Assembly: GCF_025698545.1 (NCBI RefSeq)
Contig: NC_068576.1
Coordinates: 53,540,390 to 53,604,389 of the forward strand
Origin: Gossypium raimondii
Lineage: Eukaryota; Streptophyta; Magnoliopsida; Malvales; Malvaceae
Direction: 5' to 3'
DNA: 64,000 nucleotides
Part shown: positions 13,362 to 26,123 of the stretch, piece by piece
Layout: each line of letters starts with the position of its first letter
Position numbering within the stretch: position 1 is the stretch's first letter
Program-made: the position numbers and the translations under genes
Notes under the pieces: model-generated
Seen by the model: the letters and a program-made list of their open reading frames with translations, nothing else
What the model was told of the DNA's origin: nothing
Databases searched by the model: none

Positions 13362-15574
13362 TGTAACACCCCCAGCCCATATCCCTCGTCGGAACCGGGT
13401 TATGGAGCATTACCGGAGATTACAGATCAAACAGAAAGAAATCTCAAACATTTTATATCATCAAAACAAGTCATCAAAGCATCATTTTAATCCAAATTAT
13501 AAACTTTCAAAAATAGATTTTATAACTTCATTTACAATCAAGCCACAAAATAACTAATATTTAGACACTCTAGGTACATGCCGACACAAAGAAATAAACA
13601 TCACCATAATTGAGTTCGGGATTGTTGTTGGATGCTTAATCAGCGATCAAACTTAAGTACTTAACCTGCGCACGGAAACAAACTGTACACTGAGTATAAA
13701 CTCAGTGGTATTTCTATAATTCGAATATTTAAAAATAAAACAATAAAATATGTATAATAAAATGTCAAGCACAATTGAACATTTAAAACCATACGATACT
13801 CAATTATCATCACTTGCTATATAAAATAGCTTTCCACATTCAATTCATGAGTATATAACTCGTGTATTCCATGTATTTATAACATATTTCATTTTATGTT
13901 TTCAATTCACTATCGTTTTTCATATTCTATTTTCAATTCACTATCTTATATCGTTATTCTTAACCCAAAGTAGATTTTATAGAACACACCGGATATACGG
14001 AACAAATACAGAGGTGCATTATTATGCACTAATGAACAGAGAGCACTGAAGTGCTATACAGAGAGCACAGATGTGCTAATCAGAGAGCACCAACGTGCTA
14101 ATAATTAGAGAGCACGCTAAAGTTCCTTAATGGCATGCCACTAATATCCCAGTAGTTCTAAATTCCATCTACTTGGGCATTAAGGCTGAATTTTATACAT
14201 ATAAAAAATAATTCAATTATCATATTTGCACAATTTCACATTTACACATATATATTCATAATATATATTCCACTTTAATTCAACCAATATAATTTCAGCA
14301 CATATCAAGACAATCCGTTTCAATTGTAAAAAAGAAAAACAATAATTCTCACCTCAATCACTTACCATAACATTTAATTAAAAATACAACAATTAATAAT
14401 TAGATTTGGATTATAGAAATACAAACCAGGAATTCCGAGCTATTCCTCATCGACTATATTTTTCCCCTTTTTAGTCGAGAATTCCGGTACGACGCTAGCT
14501 ACGGAATTAAAACAATTAAAAATCATCAATACAACACCATTCAATCTCACATTAAATATTTCAATTTTTACTCAATATTTGCCTAAATTCCAATTTAGTC
14601 CCTAAACCGAGACTAACTTTTATTCTCAAAACTAATTTCATATTTTCATTCAATTCCACTTCAAACTAATTTAACTCTCTAATTTCACCATAAATCCCTA
14701 ATTTTGAAATTCTCTCAATTTAGTCTCTATTAATTCAAAACTTATGTTTTATTTTACAAATCAACCCTTTACTAACTTCTAAACTTGAAATTCAATCAAT
14801 TTAACCCCTAATTCATCAATTAATTCAAAATGAACAACATCTAAAAATTTACTAACTTTCAAAATTTCAACTTAAATCATGACATATTTTGTTCTAGAAC
14901 TCCAAAAACTCAAAAATTACAAGAATAGGGACTAAATTGATTTACCAATTGAGCTTGGAACTTCAAAACCCCAAAATTCCCTTTTCTTTCTTTTTTTTCT
15001 TTCTTTCCTTTCTCCTTCTTTGTTGCGTTTTTCAATTCTGTTTCTTTCCTTCTTTTCTATTTGTTTTATATATATAATAAATATTATAATAATATAATTA
15101 ATATAATACTTATTTATTAAGAAAATAAATATAATATATATTAACTAAAATATCTCAGATATTTCTTTAGTTAAGCCGTCTCAACTTTAGAAAAAGGCAT
15201 AATTGCCTATTTGGTCATTTTAACTTTTCTTTAATCTTTAATTAAACTTTTATCTCTATTGTAATTTAATCTTTTTAATCAATTAACCATCGAAGCGTTA
15301 AAATTTCTTAACGAAACTTTAATACTACCTAATGACACTCGTAAATATTTATAAAAATATTTACGGCTCGATTCTAATATCGAGGTCTCGATACCTCGTT
15401 TTCGACCCAATTTACCTAATAATTTCTTTTAAATCACAAAATTCACTAATTCAAAAATATTTCTAAAATCACACTTAACTTATAATTATTAATTAATAAA
15501 TTTTTCTAACTTTTTCATCGAATTTAGTGATCTCAAATCACTGTTCTGACACTACTCAAAATTGGACTCTTTCA
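13362..15574 (-). mobile_element. nested solo LTR, Ty3/gypsy-like, minus orientation
   Basis: The sequence runs from TGTAACACCCC on the plus strand to ...GGACTCTTTCA, i.e. on the minus strand it begins TGAAAGAGTCC and ends GGGGTGTTACA. The 5-base target duplication aggat lies at 13357-13361 and 15575-15579. The minus-strand start (CCAATTTTGAGTAGTGTC...GAGATCACTAAAT, then GAGGTATCGAGACCTCG) is clearly the same family as the LTRs at 17808 and 21285. It is 2,213 bases with no internal coding region and sits inside the LTR at 12997-17527. A 22-base tandem repeat lies within it. Confidence 0.85.
14037..14118. repeat. 22-bp minisatellite with palindromic unit
   Basis: About 3.5 copies of a cagagagcac-N3-gtgcta type unit run in tandem. 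Each unit carries an AGCAC...GTGCT inverted repeat. It lies inside the nested solo LTR. Confidence 0.8.
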
Positions 15575-17527
15575 AGGATGGAATTTTAAAAGATCATGAA
15601 GGGCAAAATGATCAATTAGGAGAGAGAAATCTAGAAGGCAATGATGATGTTGGAGATATTTTAGATAAATAAATAAATATTAGTTTATAATATTTGATTT
15701 GATTTTTTTAATAATATTTTATTATTTTATTTAGTATATATATATATATGTGGAAAGAAAGAAAAAAAGCCACCATCCCACCATTTTTCCCATGCACCAA
15801 CGTGAGAAGAAGAGAGAAAGAAAGAAAGTTTTGCTCTTTTTACAATTTGGTCCTTTCACCAAATACTCACCATTTTCACTTAGAAATCAAAAGAATTTTC
15901 ATATCTATCAAGAGAGAAAGATAACAAGGAGACTATGGGGAGCTAAAATATCAAGTTAGATTCAAGAAATAGAAGCTGGAGGAAAGAGAAAATTAAGTTA
16001 AAGTTTGAAACTAATAGAATAAGGTAAGAACCTCAAGATTTCAATACATTTTAAGTTTGATATTATTGAAAAGCATGGAAATGATGTTATAGTACAGTTT
16101 TCTTATACAAGGTCTTATGTTCTTGATATATTATTGAAGAAAAATAAGTGAAAGTGATGGGAAATATTATAGAGAAAGGGAATAAGGGAGTTATAAACTT
16201 AGTAATCAACATCTTGCATTAAAACAGTTTTGGACAACAGCAGTAGGTTAACTTTGAAAAATCACCATAAATTGTGGAAATCGAATTAGAGGATGAAAAA
16301 AATATGGAATTAAATCTTATTGAGTCTGGTTTCTCATAGAATAAATGGTGTAAGTAATGAGATTGTAAATCATGAGATATAATAAATTTTGTGAGACAAG
16401 CTTAGAATGATTTCGGGTTCCCCTGTTCTAACTTTGGAAAATCATCAAAAATTGGAGAAAAATAATTAGGGGCTGGCTTAAATTTATCTGTTTAAATATT
16501 TAATGAGTCTATTTTAAATATAAACAAACAGTAACATCATCTGAATCCCGTACGAGGAGATAATTAATTTTTAGTGAAGAAGGGTCGAAACTGTAAGACA
16601 ACAGAACAGGGATGACTTTAAAGAATAAACTGTACTTATTGGCTGAACAAAAATTTTGAAAATTTTATGGTAAGAAGATATGTGATTCTAGTTTCAGATA
16701 AAATTAACGGATCCCAATTCGGAGTTCTGTAGCTTAAGATATAATTAATTTAGTGACCATGACTCAAGTGAACAACTTGTTATGAGTAAACAAGTAAATA
16801 GTGGTATTATGTATATACCAAGGATGTGGAATGGAGAGGAGGAGGAGGAAAAATATATGTGAATATTCAGCTAATATGAGATTATTTTAAAATAGCTAAT
16901 TTACATGTTTTAAGTTCGAGACTAAATTGAACAAATGTGAAACTTTGAGGGTAAATTTGTAAAAATGTTAAAAAGTGACCAAATTGCATGAAATGAATTG
17001 TTTTATTATTTAAATTAATAAATTGAATGAAATATTAATTTAGATCAAGATTGGGTGAAAATTTGAGAAAATAGAAAATTACCAAAATGTCCCTAAATTT
17101 TGGTATTTCGCAATTTAGCTTGGTAAGTTCGTATGAACTATATTCGTATAATTTTAATTAAACTGAATATCATTTGGTGATGAATAATATATAAATATGT
17201 GTTTTATTATTGGAATCAAATTATTATTGGTAATATGTATAATTATTAGATGCATTGAAATGATTATCGAAAGCTCGATTGGGTTGGGGGCTTGTAAGAG
17301 ATATATCACACTATCCATTGATTCTATCGGTAATTTTGGATGATTTGATTCTGGTAATAATGACATGTATAAGTTAAATTGGCCAACGTTAGCTCATTAA
17401 TGTTTCGATTTTGATTGATTATAAATTTGAATGCTTGATGAAATGAAACGTCTGTAAATTAATTTGTAAACTCCGATAATGCTCTATAACCCTATTCTGA
17501 CGATGGATACGGGTTAGGGGTGTTACA

Positions 17528-17802
17528 TGATAAATCTCAATTTTAATTGCCAGTCAACTAAACTTTTATTTATTTTTAATATAAATTATTCTTAAATATA
17601 ATTGCTATAAAAAAATTTTCCTACATCGTGTGTTATAGGCTAATAATTATTATAATTTTCAAGTTTGAAGTTTTAGTAATAATTATAATTAACATTTAAA
17701 TAAAATTATTAGTATTGTTATACCACCTTTGTTAGTAAGCACTTCCACGGAATTAGTCCCTCACCAGATAGCACTTCTATTGTTCTACACACCCTTACTA
17801 GA
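17528..17802. other. spacer between retroelements
   Basis: AT-rich DNA between the outer solo LTR and the gypsy insertion. From about 17715 it may be the left part of an older unit that continues after 24145, because the gypsy insertion splits it. Confidence 0.35.
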
Positions 17803-20800
17803 GGTATTGTAACAACCTAATTTTCAGTGGTGTCGGAAATAATGATTCGAGATCACTAAATCTGACCAATGAGTTAAAATTTAATAAACTAATAATTATG
17901 GGTCAAGTGTGAATTTAGAAGAATTTTTGAATTAGTGAAATTTGTGATTTATTGAATTTTGTGATTTAAAAAGAATTTAATAGGTAAATTGGGTCTAAAA
18001 TGAGGTATCGAGACCTCGAGTTCATAAACCAAGCCATAAATATTTTTATAAATATTTATGGAGTGTCATTGAATTAGTATAAAAGTTCCGTTAGAAAATT
18101 TTAACGTTTGGATAGTCAATTAATTAAAAAGAACTAAATTGAAAATAGTACAAAATTTGTTAAATTGTGATTAAATACCTTAAGTGGCTAATAAGAAGAG
18201 ATTTAAAAGGCAATTAGGCCCAAATTATATGGGCTGGACGGTTGGGCAAGAAAAATCAGCAAGAAAGTAAGGAGAAACAATGGCAAAACTATAAATTTTA
18301 CAAATTAAATATATAAAACAAAGATAAAAGTGAAAAATCTAGAGATCTCTTCATAATTTATTAGAAAAGACGCTATAGGAGGTCTGAAACAAGCTGGTTT
18401 CTCATATTTTTATACCATGTGAGTTCAATTCTTGCTTTTTCCTTGAAATTTTTATGTTTTGTGACTTTTACAACTAGGTCCAACTATTGAATTCATTAGT
18501 TTTTGATTCCATGGGTGATTTTGTAAGTTACCATGAATAATTTCTGGAATTTCATGATGAATTATTATAGATTTTAAGTTTTAATTTCATTATATTATGA
18601 TCTTATTAAGTGATTTTAGTAGAAAATGATTTTTAGGACCTAATTGTGAAAAAGTTATGAATTGGGGTTTTGTACTGAAATTATGAATATCAAAGGCTGT
18701 TTATTAGTCTAAAATGGTTGGATAAGGTTTTAATTGAGAAAAATTAGATCAATTGAAGGGTTAATTGAGTAGGGACCAAATTGTAAAAATTGTTAATTGG
18801 GGGGTAAAAGTGTAATTTCAAAATTTGAAAGGCATAAATTGTGAATTAAATTAGTATTGAATTAGATGCTAATAAAATGCTCCTGCAGCTTTTATGGATC
18901 TGATGAATCGGATTTTTCAACCTTATTTGGATAGATTCGTGGTTGTATTTATTGATGATATACTGATCAATTCAAAGATAGAATCCGAGCATGCTCAACA
19001 TTTGAAAATTATGTTACAGATCTTAAGAGAGAAGCAGTTATATGCAAAATTTAGCAAGTGTGAATTTTGACTACATGAGGTCAGATTTTTGGGTCATATT
19101 GTGTCAGCTGAAGGGATTCGGGTAGATCCGAGTAAAGTGTCTGCAGTGGTGAATTGGAAAATTCCAAAGAACATAACAGAAGTGCGAATTTACTTGGGAT
19201 TAGCCGGTTATTACCGTTGATTTGTGAAAGACTTTTCAATGATTGTTTCACTGATGACCCGATTACTACAGAAGAATGTTGAATTTGTTTGGTCTGATGA
19301 GTGTCAACAGAGTTTTGATCAATTGAAGAAAATGTTAACAGAAGCTTCGATCTTAACTCAACCAGAAATGAGTATATTGTATGTTGTTTACAGTGATGCG
19401 TCTTTAAATGGATTGGGTTGTGTACTGATGCAGTCGGGAAAAGTAGTGGCCTATGCTTCTTCACAATTAAAACTGCATGAGAATAATTATCCTACACATG
19501 ACCTTGAATTGGCTGCAATTGTATTTGCTTTGAAAATTTGGAGGCACTATTTATACGGTGAGAAATGCTATGTGTATACAGATCATATAAGTCTGGAGTA
19601 TTTAATGACTCAGAAGGAGTTGAATTTGAGACAAAGACGGTGGTTTGAATTGTTAAAAGATTATGATCTTGTTATTGATTACCACCCGGGGAAAGCTAAT
19701 ATAGTGGCAGATGCACTCAGTCGAAAGTCATTTTTGTTTACACTTCGAGCCATGAATACTCATTTGTCTATTAATGAAGATGGTTCAGTGTTAGTAGAGT
19801 TGAAAGTGAAACCTGTATTCTTTCAGCGAGTTCGAGAGTTGCAAAAAGATGATCCAAAATTAGTACTGAAGAAACAGATGGTTCGAGACAAATTGAGTTC
19901 AGAATATAGTATTGATGATAGAGGTATGTTGTATTTTCGCAATAGAATTTTTGTTCCGAATAATTCAGATTTGAAGAATGATATTCTTTCTGAAGCCCAT
20001 AACAGCATGTATTCTATTCACTCGGGCAGTACGAAAATGTATTGTGATTTGAAAGGAACTTATTGGTGGCCTAGTATGAAGCGGGAAATATGTGAATTCG
20101 TTGCAAAGTGTTTGATTTGTCAGCAGGTCAAAGCGGAACACCAAGTGCCCACAGGTTTGTTACAACCCATAATGATTCTTGAGTGGAAATGGGAACATGT
20201 CACGATGGATTTTGTATCTGGATTACCTGTTACTCCGAAAAAGAAAGATTCAATCTGGGTAATTGTTGATAGATTGACTAAGTCAGTACATTTTAGTCCG
20301 GTCAGAACAGATTTTCCACTTGAAAAGTTAGCAGAATTATATGTGTCAGAAATTGTGAAATTACAAGGAGTGCCGACATCCATTATTTCTTATTGAGACC
20401 AAAGGTTTACCTCGAGATTTTGGAGTAAATTACAGGAAGCTTTAGGTACTAAGTTAAAATTTAGTACAGCTTTCCATCCTCAGACAGACGGGCAATCTGA
20501 GCGAGTGATTCAGATTTTAGAAGATATGTTGAGGTGTTGCATACTCGAGTTCGGTGGTAGCTGGGAAAGGTATTTACCTTTAGCTGAATTTCCTTATAAC
20601 AATAGCTACCAAACTAGTATTAAAATGGCACCGTTTGAAGCTCTGTATGGAAGGAAATGTAGAACTCCATTGTATTGGTCTGAATTAAGTGAATCGAAAT
20701 TAGTGGGAGTGGATTTGATTCGGGAAACTGAAGAGAAAGGCGGGATTATTCGAGATAGTTTGAAAGCTGCCTCCGATCATTAGAAGCCGTACGCAGATTT

Positions 20801-21284
20801 GAGGAGAAGAGATATAGAATTCAATGTGGGTGATCGTGTGTTCTTGAAAGTTTCTCCGTGGAAGAAAGTTTTACGGTTTGGTAGAAAGGGAAAACTTAGT
20901 CCACGATTTATCGGGCCATATAAAGTCATAGAAAGAATTGGTTTGGTAGCTTATAGATTGGCTTTGCCTCCGGAACTTGAGAAGATCCATAATGTGTTTC
21001 ATGTATCTAGGTTGAGACGGTATAGATCAGATCCTTCACATGTGATTCCTCATACCGAGATAGAAATACAATCAGACATGACTTATTCAGAAGAACCAGT
21101 AAAAATTTTGGCTCGAGAAGTTAAAGAATTGCGGAACAAATAGGTACCATTAGTAAAGGTGCTATGGCATCGAAATGGTATGGAGGAGCCAACTTGGGAA
21201 ACAGAAGAATCAATGAAATCACAGTATCCGAACCTATTTTTAGGTAACAAATTTCGAGGACGAAATTTTTTAAGGGGGGAGGGT

Positions 21285-24140
21285 TGTAACAGCCTAATTT
21301 TCAGTGGTGTCGAAAATAGTGATTCGAGATCACTAAATCCTACTAATGAGTTAAAATTTAATAAACTAATAATTATGGGTCAAGTGTGAATTTAGAAGAA
21401 TTTTTGAATTAGTGAAATTTGTGATTTATTGAATTTTGTGATTTAAAAAGAATTTAATAGGTAAATTGGGTCTAAAATGAGGTATCGAGACCTCGAGTTC
21501 ATAAACCAAGCCATAAATATTTTTATAAATATTTATGGAGTTTCATTGAGATAGTATAAAAGTTTCGTTAGAAAATTTTAACGTTTGGATAGTCAATTAA
21601 TTAAAAAGAACTAAATTGAAAATAGTGCAAAATTTGTTAAATTGTGATTAAATAGCTTAAGTGACTAATAAGAAGGGATTTAAAAGGCAATTAGGCCCAA
21701 GTTATATGGGCTGGACGGTTGGGCAAGAAAAATCAGCAAGAAAGTAAGGAGAAACAAGGGCAAAATTGGAAATTTTACAAATTAAATATATAAAACAAAG
21801 ATAAAAGTTAAAAATCTAGAGATCTCTTCATAATTTATCAGCAAAAATGCCATAGGAGGTCTGAAACAAGCTGGTTTCTCATATTTTTATACCATGTGAG
21901 TTCAATTCTTGCCTTTTCCTTGAAATTTTTATGTTTTGTGACTTTTACAACTACGTCCAACTATTGAATTCATTAGTTTTTGATTCCATGGGTGATTTTG
22001 TAAGTTACCATGAATAAGTTCTGGAATTTTATGATGAATTATTATAGATTTTAAGTTTTAATTTCATTATATTATGATCTTATTAAGTGATTTTAGTAGA
22101 AAATGATTTTTAGGACCTAATTGTGAAAAAGTTATGAATTGGGATTTTGTACTGAAATTATGAATATCAAAGGCTGTTTAGTAGTCTAAAATGGTTGGAT
22201 AAGGTGTTAATTGAGAAAAATTAGATCAATTGAAGGGCTAATTGAGTAAGGACCAAATTGTAAAAATTGTTAATTTTGGGGGTAAAAGTGTAATTTCGAA
22301 AATTGAAAGGCAGAAATTGTGAATTAAACTAGTATTGAATTAGATGCTAATAAATGGAAAAATTTATATTATAGATCGGGAATTCGAAGACAAACGCGGA
22401 AAAGAGAACGTATCGAACTAGTTTCTAAACTTTTACAACTTTTACGAATTGGCTCAGGTAAGTTCATATGGCTGAACTTCTATGATTAATTGTTAATGTG
22501 GGAATGATATAATGTATCAATTCGTATATTGTTGTTAAATTATGATTATGGTAAAAATGAGAATAAGATGAGATTGTTAGTTCAAATTAAGGGATACGCA
22601 GGATTGAGTACATACGTTCGGTAACCAGTGATGAATTGACGGATAAGTCCATGGTGGATCCATGGCAAAGTGTGAAAAGTAGGTATGGTATTTCAGTGAA
22701 GAAAATCATACTGAGTTGTGAAAAGTAGGTATGGTGTTTTAGTGAAGAAAACCATACTGAGTTGTGAAAAGAAGGTATGGTATTTCCGTGAAGAAAACCA
22801 TACTGAGTAATAGCAATGTGAAATATTCAAGCAAATCGTGGCATTGGGCAAATGATGTACTGAAATCCGTAAGACGATCCTTAATTTGACAGGTATTTGT
22901 AAGTGCAATTGAAGCTAAATGTCGGAATTGAAGTTGACATCTGATATTGAGCTCGATTAGATAAATTCATTGTTTGAGATTATGGTTGGCATGAAATGTT
23001 AAATTTTTATTTGTTTATTAATGTTTTTAGTGAAATTTTGGTAAGATTTTATTATGAGCCTATGAACTTACTAAGCTTTCTGCAAGCTTACTTGTATTTG
23101 TTTAGTATTTATTGTAGATTGATATATATATGTTCAGAGGATCGGATCTACATCAACGATCACACTATCTAGATTTACTCCGGTAGATTTTGTTAAACAA
23201 CTTTTTTATTTATATGACATGTATAGGGAATTGAAGTAAAAAGTAATAGAATGAATGACTAAGTAGGCAAGGTAAATCTGAATGTGATGGTTGTGTTAGA
23301 CATTGAAATATACATGTTTTAGCTTGAAATGATTGATTGGTTTATTAGTATTTAAATGAAGTAGTTGAAATACTGAAATTGGTTGTGAATTGAAATTTGC
23401 GAGGAAGGTTAGATAATTATAAAGGGTTATATTGAATTTTTTAAAATAAAATAAAATAAAATTGTAATGGAACAGTTTTTGGACAGCAGCATTGATGTAA
23501 CTTTGAAAATCACCAAAAATAGTGTAAATTGAATTAGAATCTGAGTGAGATATAAAATTAAATTGAATGAGTTTACTTTCACATGAAAGAAATAGAGTAA
23601 GCAAAAGAGTTATATATTTTAGATATTTTAATTTTAGTGAGACAGGGTAAGAATGGTTTTTGAAGTCCCCTGTTCTGACTTTAGAAATTCATTAAAAATT
23701 TTACAGAAGGAATTATGAGTTATAATTTATATTTATAGATTACTTAATGAGTCTATTTTAATTAGAAATAAGTGGAAGCACCATATGAAGTCTGTAAAAT
23801 GAGATAATTGAATTTTAGCTACGAGAGGTCAGGATAGTCGATCAGTGAAATAGGGGAGAGTTTAACTAATAAAATATACTATTTGGCTGAACCAAAAATT
23901 ATGAAAATTTTATGGTAAAAATATATATGAGTCTAGTTTCAGGAAAAATTTACGGATCTAAATTTCGAGTTTCGTAGCTTGGTTTATAATTAATTTAGTA
24001 ACTACTGCGCAGGTGGAAAGCCTTATTATGAACAGTGAAATAACTTTTAAAAGTAAATTTTTATGCCCCGAACTTTTAAGTTAAGTCAAGTAACGCCTCA
24101 TGCTCGACTCCGGCAACGGTCTCAGGTAAGGGGTGTTACA
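21285..24140 (+). repeat. 3' LTR of the gypsy element
   Basis: A long LTR of 2,856 bases, typical of large-LTR gypsy families. It starts TGTAACAGCC and ends GTGTTACA. Its first 1.1 kb is the counterpart of the 5' copy at 17808. It contains three 46-base tandem repeats at 22671-22808. Confidence 0.85.
22671..22808 (+). repeat. three 46-bp tandem repeats inside the 3' LTR
   Basis: Units start at 22671, 22717 and 22763. Each begins TGTGAAAAG(T/A)AGGTATGG and ends CATACTGAGT, with few differences between units. Confidence 0.9.
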
Positions 24141-24145
24141 GGTAT

Positions 24146-24808
24146 GGTCTACTCACCGTCTCTCATAGACTTTGTAATGAATAGGATAATCATCACCCAT
24201 CAATAACCCACTCTACGACAGGTGTCACATCATAAACCTATGAGATCGCATTATAGCTTTCACCAATAAAGAACGAGATGATCTTCCACCAATGGATGTT
24301 CCCACGTGGTAGTTTAACTCCTCGTATAAATACAAGAAGATAACACTCTTCTTTTTTCTTTCTCTCTATCTCTTTTTCTCATGACGGTTTTTTATCTTTT
24401 TAGAATGAGTTGACACTTTACTTCAACCACAATTTAATTTTAACATCGGTAAGTATTTATTTATAAATTTTAATTTTTTACACAATGATAATGTATAATA
24501 TTATTGTTCTTGATAATAGATAATTCCCTTAATAAAATGCATATATTATCAACGGTGACAAAATGAGAAATTATATACGAGAATTTGGAGTAGATCTGGT
24601 CCCAGCAGGTACAAGATCTTGTATAAATTTCCAGCAATATGATAATAATGAATTTTCTATTCAAATATGCATATATATATATATAGGAGAGACCAACTAA
24701 GAAGAAATTAATAAATGAAAGTATATAAAATACAAAAAAGAAAATGAATGAATGAATGAAAAAGGCAGATGTAAGTGAAGGGTGTTGATAGTACTGGTAA
24801 TGTTTTCA
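24146..24808. other. intergenic with an orphan promoter-like patch
   Basis: A G-box core (CACGTGG, 24303-24309) is followed by TATAAATA (24325-24332) and a CT-rich leader, but no reading frame follows. This could be the right part of an older LTR split by the gypsy insertion. A short (AT)n run lies near 24670-24684. Confidence 0.35.
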
Positions 24809-26123
24809 TTAGTATCCACAAGGCCATTTTGATGTAGGCGCACAGGTCAGGTGATGGCACCAGCTGCAATGCTTGTTTCCATTCGCTCCTTTAAACACCA
24901 GCAATAAACCCATCCCAAAACTGCATCATTCCAAACCATAATTTAAGTCTTTCGTTTTCACTACATGACAGGCAAAAGCTAAACCAAGACTGGGGGTAAG
25001 AGCTTACCCAACAATGAGTAAAAGCACAGCAATGACACAAAAAACGTATTGGTATGGCTTGTACTTTGGTATTACAGCAGCACCAGCAGGACGATGCTGG
25101 GGTTTTATCCACCCGGATTGGGGACGAAACAGCAAAACAAATCCGAGTAGAAAGCCAGTGAAGAAGCCTCCTATATTTGCAAAGTTGTCAATATGAGGAA
25201 GAACCCCTACTGCTAAGTTAAGGACAATGATGGATATGAATGTGATCACAGCCGTAACCTGTTATACATTTAAAAAAAAAATCCCATAGATCAGTTTTCA
25301 AGCAACAAGTAGGAAATAACTTGTCAAATGATACAACCATGACAAACATGCCTTGTAGGTGTAGATGGTCCAGTTAGTTAGAAACTCTGAACACATTGCC
25401 CCAATAAGGCCAAATAAAGCACCAGAGGCACCCACAGTTGTAGTATGTTGCATGAACAAGGAAGACAGTATGCCCCCACCAAAACCGGATAATAGATAGA
25501 TAACCCCAACACGCACTGTCAGGTGAAGAACACATCAGCTATAACACTTGAAATGTTACCAAAAAATATAATATAACACAAAACATACCATATCCAAATT
25601 GCTGTTCATGGCGTATTCCAATAAAGACAAAGCTGAACACGTTTGCAAACAGATGAATAAGACCTCCATGCAGCCAGAGGCAAGTGATGAACCTCCATCC
25701 TTGTTTGCCATGTACTACCTTGCTCCACTGTAGTGCTCCCCACTTATCCATTCTAAAGAAAAATGAGGTGAAGGGATATTAGAAAAGTCAATACCAAAGC
25801 CTATACGGAAGTTGGTTGTAAATAGAAAACAAATAGAGAGATGGAATAGATGAAAATTACGTATTAGACGAAGGACCAAAGAGAGGATTTTCTTTGGTAG
25901 GCTGAAAAGAAAACCTGCCAAGATACCTAGCCACACACTTTCCTTTGGATCCCTTATTGTTCTTAGGACAATTATTGGTATACATCATCAAAACAAAAAT
26001 AATAATATTAGCCAACACAATCGTCGGAAGAAGCCATGGAATCCATGGCTTTTCACATTCGTAACTGCTATCAGTTTTCTTCTTCTTACCTTTACTCCCT
26101 TTCTCTGGATCCCAACTACCCAT
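24809..26123 (-). CDS. rhomboid-like membrane protein (RBL family), catalytic His replaced
   Basis: Five exons (26123-25861, 25752-25589, 25515-25352, 25258-25008, 24920-24809) give 317 residues. Rhomboids are intramembrane serine proteases. There is a basic N-tail, a first membrane segment around residues 28-48, [12 protein letters not shown] (the HxxxN oxyanion motif), and VGASGALFG with Ser173 as the nucleophile. The C-terminal Cys-rich tail ([10 protein letters not shown]) is usual for plant RBLs. The expected catalytic histidine of the last core helix (family pattern DNFAHxGG) is Asn225 here (DNFANIGGF). It may therefore bind or traffic clients without cutting them, as inactive rhomboids do in animals. 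The intron after exon 3 uses a GC donor (AAG|GCATGT). The rest looks intact. Confidence 0.9.

Larger units (their letters stand above)
12997..17527 (+). mobile_element. solo LTR, Ty3/gypsy-like, interrupted by a second solo LTR
   Basis: The ends are TGTAATATCC and GGGGTGTTACA. The 5-base target duplication tgata lies at 12992-12996 and 17528-17532. Without the insert at 13362-15574 the LTR is about 2.3 kb. Its right half (about 16220-16800) resembles the 3' LTR of the neighbouring gypsy element (about 23460-23950), so the two are related families. No coding region is present. It is a fossil, older than the LTR nested in it. Confidence 0.8.
17808..24140 (+). mobile_element. Ty3/gypsy chromovirus-like LTR retrotransposon, broken
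   Basis: The ends are TGTAACAACC and GGGGTGTTACA, flanked by the 5-base target duplication ggtat (17803-17807 and 24141-24145). Parts seen: 5' LTR sequence from 17808 to about 18.88 kb, pol from about 18.9 to 21.24 kb, a purine tract just before 21285, and a full 3' LTR at 21285-24140 (2,856 bases). Pol shows the end of reverse transcriptase (FIDDIL), RNase H ([20 protein letters not shown]), a zinc-binding integrase start ([23 protein letters not shown]), an integrase core and a C-terminal chromodomain-like region (HRNGMEEPTWE). Gag and protease were not found. The element is a fossil with several breaks. The two LTRs differ at about 4% of shared positions by hand count, so the insertion is probably a few million years old. 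Confidence 0.9.

Noticed and set aside
13362-17527. Apparent 4.2-kb DNA transposon with long terminal inverted repeats
   Set aside because: The inverted ends are the 3' ends of two solo LTRs in opposite orientation; exact duplications aggat and tgata define two separate insertions.
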